From Candidatus Hydrogenedentota bacterium (GTDB lineage Bacteria; Hydrogenedentota; Hydrogenedentia; Hydrogenedentales; GCA-2746185): a stretch of DNA of 45,783 bases. Positions 14,887 through 24,032 of this stretch are shown one piece after another; the first letter of the stretch is position 1, and the number at the start of each line of letters is the position of its first letter. The notes below the pieces were generated by a model, which saw only the letters and a program-made list of their open reading frames with translations, searched no databases and was not told the DNA's origin. The translations under genes and the position numbers were made by a program. The DNA lies in contig CANKTP010000003.1 of assembly GCA_947486375.1 (NCBI GenBank), positions 1 through 45,783 on the forward strand. The letters run 5' to 3'.

Positions 14887-16632
14887 ATGATCCCGATTCC
14901 GTTCTCCTTTTCCCGTTCAATGCTCCTCGCTGGGATGGTTGCAGCGAGTTGGACTGCCAACGCGCAAGACTTCGATCGCCTCCTCGTAAATTTTGACCTC
15001 GTGTTTCGCGGAGGTCAGGTCATGGACGGCTCCGGTACGCCCGCCGTGAAGGCCGATGTCGGGATCAAGGATGGAGTCATCACCGCCGTGGGCGACCTCT
15101 CCCAGGCGACGGCGAAACGCGAGATCGACGTTACCGGCAAGACGATCTTTCCCGGGATCATCGACCTCCACAGCCACGCCGACGAAGGCGCGGCCACGAC
15201 CGGCGGACTTCGGTCGAAGAACGACAAGCGCCGCGCTGCGCCCAACCTCGTCGCACAGGGCGTCACCACGGTCGTGGTGAACATGGACGGCCGGAGTCCG
15301 GGCGACATCCTCCAGCAGAAGACGCAACTCGAGGAACGGAAGTTCGGGCCGAACGCGATCCTGACCGTCGGGCACAACACCGTGCGGCAGGCCGTGATGA
15401 AGAACGATCACGAGCGTGCCGCCACGCCCGCGGAGATCGACGCGATGCGCGCGCTCGTCCGGCGCGGCATGGAGGACGGGGCCTGGGGCCTCAGCGCGGG
15501 ACTCGAATACGTCCCGGGCATCTGGAGCACGACCGAGGAAGTCACCGCGCTGGTCAAGGAGGTCGCCCCCTACCGCGGTGTCTACATCGTCCATGAACGC
15601 AGTTCGGGTTCGGACCCGATGTGGTATGTGCCGAGCCGCGACGAGAACAAACCCATCACGACGATGCTCGATTCGATCAAGGAAACCATCGCGATCGCCG
15701 AGGTCACCGGGGTTGTGAGCGTGGCCACGCACATCAAGGCGCGCGGCGAGGACTATTGGGGCACGAGCGCGGAGATGATCAGGGCTATCCAGGAGGCGCG
15801 CGATCGCGGCGTGAAAATCTTTGCCGATCAATACCCGTACAACACCTCGGGTAGCGACGGCTCGATCGCCTTGTTGCCGCGATGGATCGAGGAGGACGCG
15901 CGGACGGCTTCGGACGGCGCCACGCTTGATCACGCCAAGGTCCTGGCGGACGTACTGCGGGACCCTCTCAAGGCGCAGGCCATCCGGCGCGATGTGCTCC
16001 ACCAGATCAGCCGGCGCGGCGGCGCGGAAAACATCGTCGTATTCCAACACCCCAACAAGGAATTCATCGGGAAGTCGCTCGCCGAGCTGGCCAAACAAGC
16101 TGGCGTGGATCCCCTGGAAATGGCGTACCGGCTGCAAGCGGACGGCTTCAAGGACCGATTCGGCGGCGCGCAGCTTCGCGGTTACTCGCTTTCCGAGGAA
16201 GACATCGAACGATTCGCGGCGCAACCCTGGGTGGCGACTGCCTCGGACGCCGGCATCGCGCTCCCGGAAGACGGATCGATCCACGCCCGGTACTATGGCA
16301 CCTTTCCGCGAAAGATTCGCCACTACGCCATCGAGCGCGGCGTGCTTTCGGTCGAGCAGGCCGTCCGTTCGATGACCTCGCTCCCCGCCGAAATTCTCGG
16401 CGTGGACAAGCGCGGCCTCGTCAAGGAAGGATTCTGGGCCGATCTCGCGGTCATCGACCTGGCCACCATCCGCGACACCGCGACATTTTTCGAGCCGCAC
16501 CAATATCCCGAGGGCGTGGACTATGTCCTCGTCAACGGAAAGTTCGTGGTCGAGGCCGGCGAGTTGACCTACGCATTGCCTGGCCGGGTCCTCACCCCCC
16601 AGGAATCGATGACCCCGCTCGACACCGACTAG
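14887..16632 (+). CDS. Secreted N-acyl-D-amino-acid deacylase-like amidohydrolase
   Basis: 581 residues. The signal peptide is MIPIPFSFSRSMLLAGMVAASWTANAQ. The metal-dependent hydrolase begins with the composite beta-sandwich (FDLVFRGGQVMDGSGTPA), then the metal site DLHSHAD (His95, His97) and later THIKARGEDYWG, DQYPYNTSGS and ATASDAGIALPEDG. It ends in the second beta-sandwich half (GFWADLAVIDLATIRDTATF). The pattern fits D-aminoacylases and related enzymes that release D-amino acids from N-acyl or peptide derivatives. Export suggests scavenging of peptides or cell-wall fragments. True substrate specificity is unknown. The neighbour downstream is a secreted TPR protein. Confidence 0.88.
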   Translation: MIPIPFSFSRSMLLAGMVAASWTANAQDFDRLLVNFDLVFRGGQVMDGSGTPAVKADVGIKDGVITAVGDLSQATAKREIDVTGKTIFPGIIDLHSHADEGAATTGGLRSKNDKRRAAPNLVAQGVTTVVVNMDGRSPGDILQQKTQLEERKFGPNAILTVGHNTVRQAVMKNDHERAATPAEIDAMRALVRRGMEDGAWGLSAGLEYVPGIWSTTEEVTALVKEVAPYRGVYIVHERSSGSDPMWYVPSRDENKPITTMLDSIKETIAIAEVTGVVSVATHIKARGEDYWGTSAEMIRAIQEARDRGVKIFADQYPYNTSGSDGSIALLPRWIEEDARTASDGATLDHAKVLADVLRDPLKAQAIRRDVLHQISRRGGAENIVVFQHPNKEFIGKSLAELAKQAGVDPLEMAYRLQADGFKDRFGGAQLRGYSLSEEDIERFAAQPWVATASDAGIALPEDGSIHARYYGTFPRKIRHYAIERGVLSVEQAVRSMTSLPAEILGVDKRGLVKEGFWADLAVIDLATIRDTATFFEPHQYPEGVDYVLVNGKFVVEAGELTYALPGRVLTPQESMTPLDTD

Positions 16633-16746
16633 CCAAAAGTCGGCGGATTTCTCGTTCCTTCCTAAGTTCCGGGGGGGGATCGCCAATCGAATTCGCGTGG
16701 GTCGAATGCTATGCTTCGGCCCAATCGGCCCAACATGGAGAATTTC

Positions 16747-17841
16747 ATGAGACTTTCGCTTCGTATTCTATTCTTGGCGGCGCTGTCCTCGGCAACGATC
16801 CCCGCGCGCGCCGAGCCCATCGTCGACCCTACGAGACCGGTCGCGTGGTCCGTAAAGCAGGGCGCGGAGGGAATGATTGTGGCCGTATCCCCCGCGCGCC
16901 AAAGCCTATCCATCGTGGGTACGACTGGCGCGCTGATCGGATCCGGCGTCGACGCGGTGGCGAACGACAAATTCCGCAAGGCGATCCGGGGAATGCTGGA
17001 AGGCTACGATACGGGGAAGGTGTTCGAGGAAAAACTTGCGTCGCGCTTGCACGCCGCCCTTGGCGCGAGGCTCGTCCGCGTGTCCCCGATGGGCTCCGCC
17101 GCTGGATTCGCCAACGCGAAGGAAGCCGAGAAGGTTCGCTTTCAATCCATCGCCAGCGATGGGGCCGAGGCCTTGCTCGATCTCCGGCTAACCTATGGCA
17201 TCTTCGGCGTCGAGGGAATCCTCGTCGCGAAAATCGAGGCCGATCTGTACGGGCTGCCCAAGGGACGGCGCCTCTGGGATGACGCACTCGTCGTTTCCAC
17301 CGAACCCATCCTCGGGGCAAACAAATTGCAAGACCCAACGAAGCGTCTCGCTCCGAATTTTTCGTCGCCCCGGCTCACCGCGGACGAGGACGCCGTCAGC
17401 AAATGGACGGAAGACAACGGCGAGACCCTCCGGGCGCGCTACGAAACAGCCGTGGACGGCGCCATCTCGGCGTTGGTGTGCGCGATGGGACTCGCGGCCG
17501 AGCCCGCCGGGGAATACTATCTTGGGAAACTGGCGTTGAACCGGAAGGAATTCGACGACGCGGCGGCGCACTTCAAGAAATCGGCGGCGCTCGATCCGGC
17601 GAACATCGACACGATCAATGGATTGGCTGTAACGATGGGCCACAACGATCAGCCCACCGAGGCCCTGGCCATGTTGGAACTCTTGACGAAGTCGCACCCC
17701 GAATACGGTGCCGCGTGGCACAACATCGCGTGGATCCGCGCCGTGAAGTCGGACGATGCCGACGGGGCGAAGGAACCGTACCGGAAGGCCCTCGAACTGG
17801 GCATGCCCGAGGACAAGAAGATCGAGAAAGCCCTCGAATAG
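16747..17841 (+). CDS. Exported TPR protein of unknown function
   Basis: 364 residues with signal peptide MRLSLRILFLAALSSATIPARA. Residues ~30-240 form an alpha/beta region I do not recognise (LSIVGTTGALIGSGVDAVAND, LLDLRLTYGIFGVEGILVAKI). The C-terminal ~110 residues are TPR repeats (EYYLGKLALNRKEFDDAAAHFK, AAWHNIAWIRAVKSDDADGA). It may be a periplasmic assembly or lipoprotein-like scaffold, but no lipobox cysteine is seen. The ATG at 16747 is preferred over 16735 because GGAGA lies 7 bases upstream of it. It converges on the YfhO-like gene with a 9-base gap. Confidence 0.75.
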   Translation: MRLSLRILFLAALSSATIPARAEPIVDPTRPVAWSVKQGAEGMIVAVSPARQSLSIVGTTGALIGSGVDAVANDKFRKAIRGMLEGYDTGKVFEEKLASRLHAALGARLVRVSPMGSAAGFANAKEAEKVRFQSIASDGAEALLDLRLTYGIFGVEGILVAKIEADLYGLPKGRRLWDDALVVSTEPILGANKLQDPTKRLAPNFSSPRLTADEDAVSKWTEDNGETLRARYETAVDGAISALVCAMGLAAEPAGEYYLGKLALNRKEFDDAAAHFKKSAALDPANIDTINGLAVTMGHNDQPTEALAMLELLTKSHPEYGAAWHNIAWIRAVKSDDADGAKEPYRKALELGMPEDKKIEKALE

Positions 17842-17850
17842 GGACGAGGG

Positions 17851-20118
17851 CTAACGCGGGTGCCTAAACCGTCGCAGTACAAGATGGCCCCATCCGCCGA
17901 AGACTATGGCCAGCGCCACCCCCATGGCCCATAGCCCGTATCGAAACGGTGAGGGGTCGTATGTGAACCGGATCGTATGGGCTCCTTTCGGGACGACGAC
18001 GCCGCGGAACATGCCATCGACCGGGACAATGTCCGCGATGATACCGTTCACCGTGGCCGTCCAGCCGGGGTAGAACGTGTCGGCCAACACCGCGATTCCT
18101 TGGGCATCAGTGTCGACGCGGAGTTCCACGGCTGTGTTTCGAGATTCCGCAATCGCCGCACGGCCGCTCGCATTCTCGCCCGCCGCCGCCAGTTGCACGA
18201 TACCTTCCAAGAGCGGGGGCAAGCCCGAGGCAAGCAGGCCTTCTTGGAATGCGTCCACGCGGCGGCCATCGAATATGACCCGGGCGCGAGGAACGGTTTC
18301 GACGTGCTCGAACAAGGCCGCGCCGGATTCGTAGACATGAACCAGCCGCAGGCTCTCCCGGACGGACGCGAACACTCCGCGCACATCCGCCTTCGTCAAC
18401 AATAGCCCGGAACACGCGGCGCGCAGCTGGAGGAGCGGGTCGCGCTGCCACGCGGTCTGAAACTGCGCGGCACGCTCGATAAAGGGAGTGTCGTCGCGGA
18501 GTATGCGCGCAACCCCGTGACCTTCCACGGGCCACCCTGACATCGAGTCGCTACCCCCGATCCTTGCGCCGGCTTGTCCAAGGGACTCGACAAATGGCGT
18601 GGACGGAAAGAATTGGCGGGTGGCGGCGTAGGGAACCAGGGGATCGAACGCGAACATGAGCTCGGCAATCGTGACGAGCGCCAATCCGTGGCCCAATGTC
18701 CGCGCCGAGGGGCGAAGTAGGGTGGCCGTGAGCAGACCGAAGAATGCAACGGTCACACCCACCGCGGCGACGGACGGGACAATTAGGGGAATCCGGGAAT
18801 TCCCCCACGCCATGTAGATGCCGAAGCCAAGCAGCATCACCAGGGGCGGAAGCATAAACGCGAGGCGGCGCAGGGCCGCGTTGCATTGGGCGGGATTCAA
18901 TTCGAGCCACGCCTCGCCTGCGGCCGCGCCCACGAGGGGCAGGGCGAGGGTGGTCATGATCGTCCAATGCTCGAGCCCGAGATCCCCGGCCCCGGGAATA
19001 CCAATCAGTCTTCCATCGAGCCCAGCCCCGGCGGCGCCCAAGAGGAGTACTGTCCCGAGGAGGGCGTCGATTCGGTGACGATGCGGTCCCGGAGCGCTAT
19101 GCCGGACCGCGCACCAGAGGACGGCCAACAAGACAAACGCTAGGCCCGGATGCAGTAACGCGGCATCACGGGGGGAGACGGGCCCGGCATTGCCCGAAAC
19201 CACCGCGGAGGAATTCCCGAATAGTCCCGGCAGGGCGACATGGACGAGATCAAGCAGCGCCAGATGGGACGGGGAGGAAGGCGGCGAGGACGCCGACTGC
19301 GCGACGAGTTCGACGAAGGGAGCGATTTGCGGCGCGGCAAGCGCGACGGCGAGAAGCACGGCGCACACGAACGCCGCGTATGGCTTGGCTCCTGTTTTCC
19401 GGCGATGCGGAAGGACCGCGCGCAAGACCAAGTAGGTCACGGCGAAAAGGCCGAATCCCGCGCAGGCGTTCGGGTCTCCGCCGATCAGCATGAGGGCCAT
19501 GACAAGGGTGCCCATCGGCCAGTAACGCGCCTGCCCCAGGGCAATTCGTTCTACGAACAAGAGAAACAACGGTGCCCACGGCAACACATCGGACAACGGA
19601 GCGCTGAGCCAAAGCCGCATGGGCGCGCCCAACATGAACGCGGCCCCAACGAGGAATGCGAAGGGGCCGTGGAATCCCAATCTCCGGGCAACGAAATAGG
19701 CCGTCATTCCGGCAACGAGTAGCTTCGCCAAGACCGACACGGCGAGCGCCGTGCCCAGGTCGAGAAAGTAGAACGGGATCGAGAATGGCGAGAATGCGCG
19801 GGTATTCCATTGCGCGATGAACGGGGCACCGGTCGAATGCCCCGGGTCCCAAAGCAATGCCAACGGATCATGGGCATGTTTCGAGACGAATGCATACGCA
19901 AGATACGCCTCAATCCCCTCGCGCTCGATCTCGGGATTGCCGAGTGGCTCGAATCCGTCTGGGCGGGCCGCCTCCCACGGGGGTAGTTCAAAGAGACGAT
20001 GGTTCGAAAGCGGAATTCGTCCGTCAACGACTGCCGGATACGTGGCGAGTAGCGCGCACGCGAGCAGAAGTAGCAGGTGAATCGCGTCGCCGATCACCCA
20101 TCGGAAACGATGCGTCAT
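17851..20118 (-). CDS. YfhO-like multi-pass membrane protein
   Basis: 755 residues with about a dozen hydrophobic segments, starting with IGDAIHLLLLLACALLATYPAVV. The pattern of an N-terminal loop (DPLALLWDPGHSTGAPFIAQWN, with FSIPFYFLDLGTALA), many membrane helices and a C-terminal extracytoplasmic domain ending in GWTATVNGIIADIVPVDGMF fits YfhO/DUF6044-type proteins. These are implicated in glycosylation of lipoteichoic acid or surface polymers and are related to GT-C glycosyltransferases. Substrate and activity are unknown. The ATG at 20118 is favoured over a TTG at 20127. It lies 30 bases after the lpdA stop and might be the last gene of that operon. Confidence 0.75.
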   Translation of the reverse strand: MTHRFRWVIGDAIHLLLLLACALLATYPAVVDGRIPLSNHRLFELPPWEAARPDGFEPLGNPEIEREGIEAYLAYAFVSKHAHDPLALLWDPGHSTGAPFIAQWNTRAFSPFSIPFYFLDLGTALAVSVLAKLLVAGMTAYFVARRLGFHGPFAFLVGAAFMLGAPMRLWLSAPLSDVLPWAPLFLLFVERIALGQARYWPMGTLVMALMLIGGDPNACAGFGLFAVTYLVLRAVLPHRRKTGAKPYAAFVCAVLLAVALAAPQIAPFVELVAQSASSPPSSPSHLALLDLVHVALPGLFGNSSAVVSGNAGPVSPRDAALLHPGLAFVLLAVLWCAVRHSAPGPHRHRIDALLGTVLLLGAAGAGLDGRLIGIPGAGDLGLEHWTIMTTLALPLVGAAAGEAWLELNPAQCNAALRRLAFMLPPLVMLLGFGIYMAWGNSRIPLIVPSVAAVGVTVAFFGLLTATLLRPSARTLGHGLALVTIAELMFAFDPLVPYAATRQFFPSTPFVESLGQAGARIGGSDSMSGWPVEGHGVARILRDDTPFIERAAQFQTAWQRDPLLQLRAACSGLLLTKADVRGVFASVRESLRLVHVYESGAALFEHVETVPRARVIFDGRRVDAFQEGLLASGLPPLLEGIVQLAAAGENASGRAAIAESRNTAVELRVDTDAQGIAVLADTFYPGWTATVNGIIADIVPVDGMFRGVVVPKGAHTIRFTYDPSPFRYGLWAMGVALAIVFGGWGHLVLRRFRHPR

Positions 20119-20148
20119 GCGGGGCAATCCGCATCGATGGCGCCGGGA

Positions 20149-21531
20149 TTAGCGGCGCTTGGGCGGCGTATGGATGCTACGCCCATAGTAGTCTTCCGAG
20201 GCTTCCAACAGGGTTTCGGACAAGGTCGGGTGCGTGTGGATCGTGTGCGCCACATCTTCGACGGTCGCTTCCATCTGCATGGCCAGGGCGGGCACGGCGA
20301 TCAATTCTCCCGCCTCAGCGCCGAGGATGTGCGCGCCGATCAATTGGTCCGTACGCGCGTCTCCGATCAGCTTGACCATGCCATCGGTCTCGTCCATCGC
20401 GAGGGCGCGCCCGCTGGCGGCAAAGTTGAACCTCCCCACGCGGACCTCAATCCCGGCCTCGCGCGCCTGCGCCTCCGTCAAGCCGACGCGCGCGATCTCC
20501 GGCGAAGTGAAGGTGCATGCGGGGACAACGCGATAGTTCATCGTCCGGTTTTTACCGGCTGAGTTTTCCGCCGCAACCATCGCCTCCGCCGAGGCCCCGT
20601 GGGCCAGCAACGTCTTCCCCGTGACGTCGCCAATCGCAAAGATGCCGGGTATCGATGTCTCCATGCGATCGTTCACAAGAATCTGCCCACGATCCCCCAG
20701 CGCCACGCCTGAATTCCCCGCCGCCTCCGAATTGAATGCGATTCCGATTCCTACCAGGACCACATCCACTTCGACCGTGCCCGGCGATTTCCCCTCAAGC
20801 TCGAGCGTAACGCCCTTCTTGCCAACCTTCATCGTCTTAACCGTGGTGCCGCTGCGCACATCGATGCCGGATTTCTTCCAATGCTTTGCAAGCCGATCCG
20901 TTAGTTCCACGTCGTCCAACGGCAAGACCGACGGCATCTTCTCGATCAGTGTCACGGACGCGCCAAAGTTGTTCCAGAGGCAGGCAAACTCGCTGCCAAT
21001 GGCCCCGGCGCCGATCACCGCGATCCGCGAGGGAACATGATCAAGTTCGAGGGCGTCCGTGCTGCCAATGACCGTCTTGCCGTTGGTCTCGAGGCCCGGA
21101 ATCCGCGCGGGGCGGCTCCCCGTGGCAACGATGATCGAGCGCGAGCGAAGCGACCGGCCGTCCACCATAACCGTGCCCGGTCCCTCGACGGACGCGCTAC
21201 CTTGAACGGCCTCTATTCCGTGTCCCTTGAAGAGACTCGCGATCCCCGCCTTGTTCTTCCGCACGACGTCGTTCTTGTGCTTGAGCAGACCCGGCAGATC
21301 TAAAGTCACATCGGCGGCGCTGATCCCGTGCGTCTTGCCTCCCTTGAGCCTGCGGTACGTTTCCCCGGAATGGATCAGCGTCTTCGTCGGGATACACCCC
21401 CAGTTCAGACAAACGCCGCCCAGTTCGGCCCGTTCGATTACCACGACCTTCGCGCCAAGTTGGGCCGCGCGAATCGCGGCGACGTACCCGCCGGGCCCCG
21501 CGCCGATAACAATGACATCGCAATCGAGCAT
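20149..21531 (-). CDS. lpdA: Dihydrolipoyl dehydrogenase (E3)
   Basis: 460 residues. FAD-binding GAGPGGYVAA near the N-terminus, the redox disulfide in CLNWGCIPTKT (Cys41/Cys46), NAD-binding IAVIGAGAIGSEFA, the second FAD motif GIFAIGDVTG and the interface His/Glu pair HPTLSE (434-439) are all present. It re-oxidises dihydrolipoamide on E2 of a 2-oxoacid dehydrogenase or the glycine cleavage H protein, making NADH. It starts 1 base after the E2 gene stop, so it belongs to that complex. No E1 genes lie in the window. Confidence 0.96.
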   Translation of the reverse strand: MLDCDVIVIGAGPGGYVAAIRAAQLGAKVVVIERAELGGVCLNWGCIPTKTLIHSGETYRRLKGGKTHGISAADVTLDLPGLLKHKNDVVRKNKAGIASLFKGHGIEAVQGSASVEGPGTVMVDGRSLRSRSIIVATGSRPARIPGLETNGKTVIGSTDALELDHVPSRIAVIGAGAIGSEFACLWNNFGASVTLIEKMPSVLPLDDVELTDRLAKHWKKSGIDVRSGTTVKTMKVGKKGVTLELEGKSPGTVEVDVVLVGIGIAFNSEAAGNSGVALGDRGQILVNDRMETSIPGIFAIGDVTGKTLLAHGASAEAMVAAENSAGKNRTMNYRVVPACTFTSPEIARVGLTEAQAREAGIEVRVGRFNFAASGRALAMDETDGMVKLIGDARTDQLIGAHILGAEAGELIAVPALAMQMEATVEDVAHTIHTHPTLSETLLEASEDYYGRSIHTPPKRR

Positions 21532-21532
21532 G

Positions 21533-22855
21533 TTAGCGGTTGAACTCCCCGGTCTCCATCGCCGACTTCAGGCCCCCCATGAATTCCGCCGCTACGGCCC
21601 CATCAATCACCCGATGATCGCTCGACAGGGTCAGCTTCATGATCGGGCGGATATGAATCCCCCCGTCGATAACCACGGGCCGGTCCTTCATCTGGCCGAC
21701 GGCGAGGATCGCGCTATCGGGTTGGTTGATGATGGCCGTGAAGTGATCAACGCCAAAGGCGCCAAGATTGGATATCGTGAACGTGCTGCCTGCGTAGTCA
21801 TCGGGTAACAAACGATTCTTCCGGGCCTTCTCCACCAACGCGGCACAGGCCTCGTGAAGCTGCCGGAGGCCCATGTCATGTGCGCCCTGCACCACGGGCA
21901 CGATGAGGCCCGTGGGAAGGGCCACGGCGAAGCCTAGGTTGATTTCGCCCAACGATGCGATTGCGTCTCCCAGCCAGCGCGAATTGACCGCCGGGAACTT
22001 TTTGATCGCCGCGACCGTCGCCATCATGACCAGGTCGTTGTACGAGGGCTTGAAGCCTTGGGCCGATGCCCGGATTTCCTTCGCCGCGGTCATGTCGACT
22101 TCGACGGTAACGTAATAATGCGGCGCGGAGAACTTGCTCTCCGTCATGCGCTTCGCGACGATGCGGCGCATCGGCGTTAACGGAACCACTCGCGAACCGG
22201 GCATCGCGACGGGCGCTGCCGATCCGCGCTTGGCCATAGCCGCCTCGACGTCTTCTTTGACGATTTTGTTGCCCGGACCCGTTCCCGTCACGCCGCGTAG
22301 ATCGACGCCCTCGATTTCCGCAAGGCGCTTCGCGGTGGGCGAGATGTGAAGGTCAGAGAGTGACTCGGCATAGGCGGCCACGTCGGCCTCCATAATCCTC
22401 CCCCCCACTCCAGTCCCTTGAATCGCAGAGAGTGAGACGTGATGCGCCGAAGCGGCGGCCTTCGCCCTGGGCGAAGCCTTGACCGGGCCAGAGATCGTCT
22501 GGACAGGCTCCGTGGCGGCGGCTTGTGGCGTTGGAGTCGCGGGGCCCGGCGCAGTGTTCTCGCTTGCTTTCGGAGTAGCCGGTACGGGCGCCGAAGCAAT
22601 GGCTGCCGGCAGTTCCTCGCCGGGCTCGCCGACCAATGCCACCACGGTCATGACGGGGACGATTTCGTCCGTCGGGACCACAATCTTCCGCAATACGCCC
22701 GAGGCCGTCGATTCGCACTCGATCTCGGCTTTGTCAGTTTGGACGCAGAACAGCGGTTCGCCCTTGGCGACCGTGTCGCCTTCCTTCTTCAGCCATTGGA
22801 CAATCGAGGCTTCCTCGACCGACTGGCCAAGCTGCGGCAATTTGATTTCGTGCAT
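21533..22855 (-). CDS. 2-oxoacid dehydrogenase E2 (dihydrolipoamide acyltransferase) with two peripheral-binding segments
   Basis: 440 residues. Lipoyl domain ~1-77, with the lipoylated Lys42 in VQTDKAEIE. A Pro/Ala linker (~82-126) follows. Then come two segments resembling the E1/E3-binding domain: a degenerate one at ~127-163 (SLSAIQGTGVGGRIMEADVAAY) and a standard one at ~169-206 (ISPTAKRLAEIEGVDLRGV). The acyltransferase domain ~222-440 has the catalytic DHRVIDG (His414). It transfers the acyl group from lipoamide to CoA. Which 2-oxoacid is used (pyruvate, branched-chain or acetoin) is unclear without E1. The ATG at 22855 begins the lipoyl domain exactly, 7 bases after mtlD. Confidence 0.93.
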   Translation of the reverse strand: MHEIKLPQLGQSVEEASIVQWLKKEGDTVAKGEPLFCVQTDKAEIECESTASGVLRKIVVPTDEIVPVMTVVALVGEPGEELPAAIASAPVPATPKASENTAPGPATPTPQAAATEPVQTISGPVKASPRAKAAASAHHVSLSAIQGTGVGGRIMEADVAAYAESLSDLHISPTAKRLAEIEGVDLRGVTGTGPGNKIVKEDVEAAMAKRGSAAPVAMPGSRVVPLTPMRRIVAKRMTESKFSAPHYYVTVEVDMTAAKEIRASAQGFKPSYNDLVMMATVAAIKKFPAVNSRWLGDAIASLGEINLGFAVALPTGLIVPVVQGAHDMGLRQLHEACAALVEKARKNRLLPDDYAGSTFTISNLGAFGVDHFTAIINQPDSAILAVGQMKDRPVVIDGGIHIRPIMKLTLSSDHRVIDGAVAAEFMGGLKSAMETGEFNR

Positions 22856-22862
22856 GATAGGG

Positions 22863-24032
22863 CTAGTTGATCCGGTGGGAAACGTCGAGGACATCGTAAA
22901 TGAGCCGGGCAACGGTCGAACCCGGGTCAAGGCCACACACCTTGGAAATGACCCCGTCGAATCCCTCGCGGCGATACAACTCCTGTATCCGCTGCGCCGA
23001 GGGGTCACCGGGGTGATCGTACCGTATCGCGGCGGCGGCTGCAATCGCGAGGCCCTTGGGCTCGATCCCCTGCTTCGCGCACATCAACGCCGCGCCGATG
23101 AGCCGGTCATCGTTGCCGAGTTTCCGCTCGGGGTCCCGGGCGACGCGGTCAATTCGATCCCCGAGCGCCTTGTTCGCGAAACGGAGCTTTAAGTCGTCCC
23201 AGTGCCCACGAAGCTCGGCGCGGTCGAGGCGATAGGTCCTGACAAGTCCCTCGCAGGATTCGCCCATCGCAAGATCGACGATATCCGAAACCTTCGGATC
23301 TGCAATTGCCTCCCAAATGAATTCGTGCCCGCGAATCCACCCCAAATACGCCGTCGCGGCGTGCGCCGCGTTGTGAACGTACAATTTGCGAGCGACGTAT
23401 GCCGCGAAGTCCTTCTTGGGCAATAGGTGGGCAATCGCCGGAATCGGGCCTCGAAAAGCCTCGGCGTCGACCGGGAGTTCGCAGTACGCCTCGACATAGA
23501 CGCACAGCGGATCGTCGGCCCGTTGTTCTTCCGTCGTGGCGGGAACCATGCGCCCGATGCTGGCGTCCACGAAACCCACGAGCGATTCGAGCGCGGCGTG
23601 GAGGCCCGGATCGAGGTGCTTCAACACCTCGCCCTTCAAGTGCTTCGCGGCGTCGATCATGTTCTCGCAAACGATGATGTTCAGCGGGACCGGGTTGGGT
23701 TGAGAAAGGCGCGTCTTCAGACCGAGGGCAATGTTTGGCGCGATAAGCGGTAGCGCGGCCTGTCCCACGGCGGTCGAGGCGACCAGGGCATGCGAAATGG
23801 CCTCGGCCACCGCCGCCGAATCGCGTCCCGAAATCGCCGAGACCCGTCGCACGTCAATAGTCGTGGGAGTATCGCTCGCAATGTGAATGGCGTAATGGCC
23901 CCGGCGATTCAACTCGTCGACGACCCCGGGCGATACATCAACGAAGACCGTGTCATATCCAGACTCAAAATAGAGTTGCCCCAGAAATCCGCGCCCGATG
24001 TTCCCGGCGCCAAAATGGACGGCCTGCCTCAC
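22863..24032 (-). CDS. mtlD: Mannitol-1-phosphate 5-dehydrogenase
   Basis: 389 residues, the usual MtlD length. The N-terminal NAD-binding motif is HFGAGNIGRGF (residues 6-16), followed by the family segments VCENMIDAAKHLKGEVL, FVDASIGRMVP and KLYVHNAAHAATAYLGW, whose Lys/Asn/His residues line the active site. It interconverts fructose-6-phosphate and mannitol-1-phosphate with NAD(H). No mannitol PTS genes lie nearby, so the enzyme is not in a classic mannitol-uptake operon. Its start overlaps the stop of the inositol-phosphatase-like gene by 4 bases (ATGA), which suggests coupling and possibly mannitol synthesis by reduction and dephosphorylation. Confidence 0.92.
   Translation of the reverse strand: MRQAVHFGAGNIGRGFLGQLYFESGYDTVFVDVSPGVVDELNRRGHYAIHIASDTPTTIDVRRVSAISGRDSAAVAEAISHALVASTAVGQAALPLIAPNIALGLKTRLSQPNPVPLNIIVCENMIDAAKHLKGEVLKHLDPGLHAALESLVGFVDASIGRMVPATTEEQRADDPLCVYVEAYCELPVDAEAFRGPIPAIAHLLPKKDFAAYVARKLYVHNAAHAATAYLGWIRGHEFIWEAIADPKVSDIVDLAMGESCEGLVRTYRLDRAELRGHWDDLKLRFANKALGDRIDRVARDPERKLGNDDRLIGAALMCAKQGIEPKGLAIAAAAAIRYDHPGDPSAQRIQELYRREGFDGVISKVCGLDPGSTVARLIYDVLDVSHRIN

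Noticed and set aside
14917-16686. 589-residue minus-strand open frame
   Set aside because: It lies antisense to the amidohydrolase gene, shows no domain, and is explained by the high-GC codon pattern.
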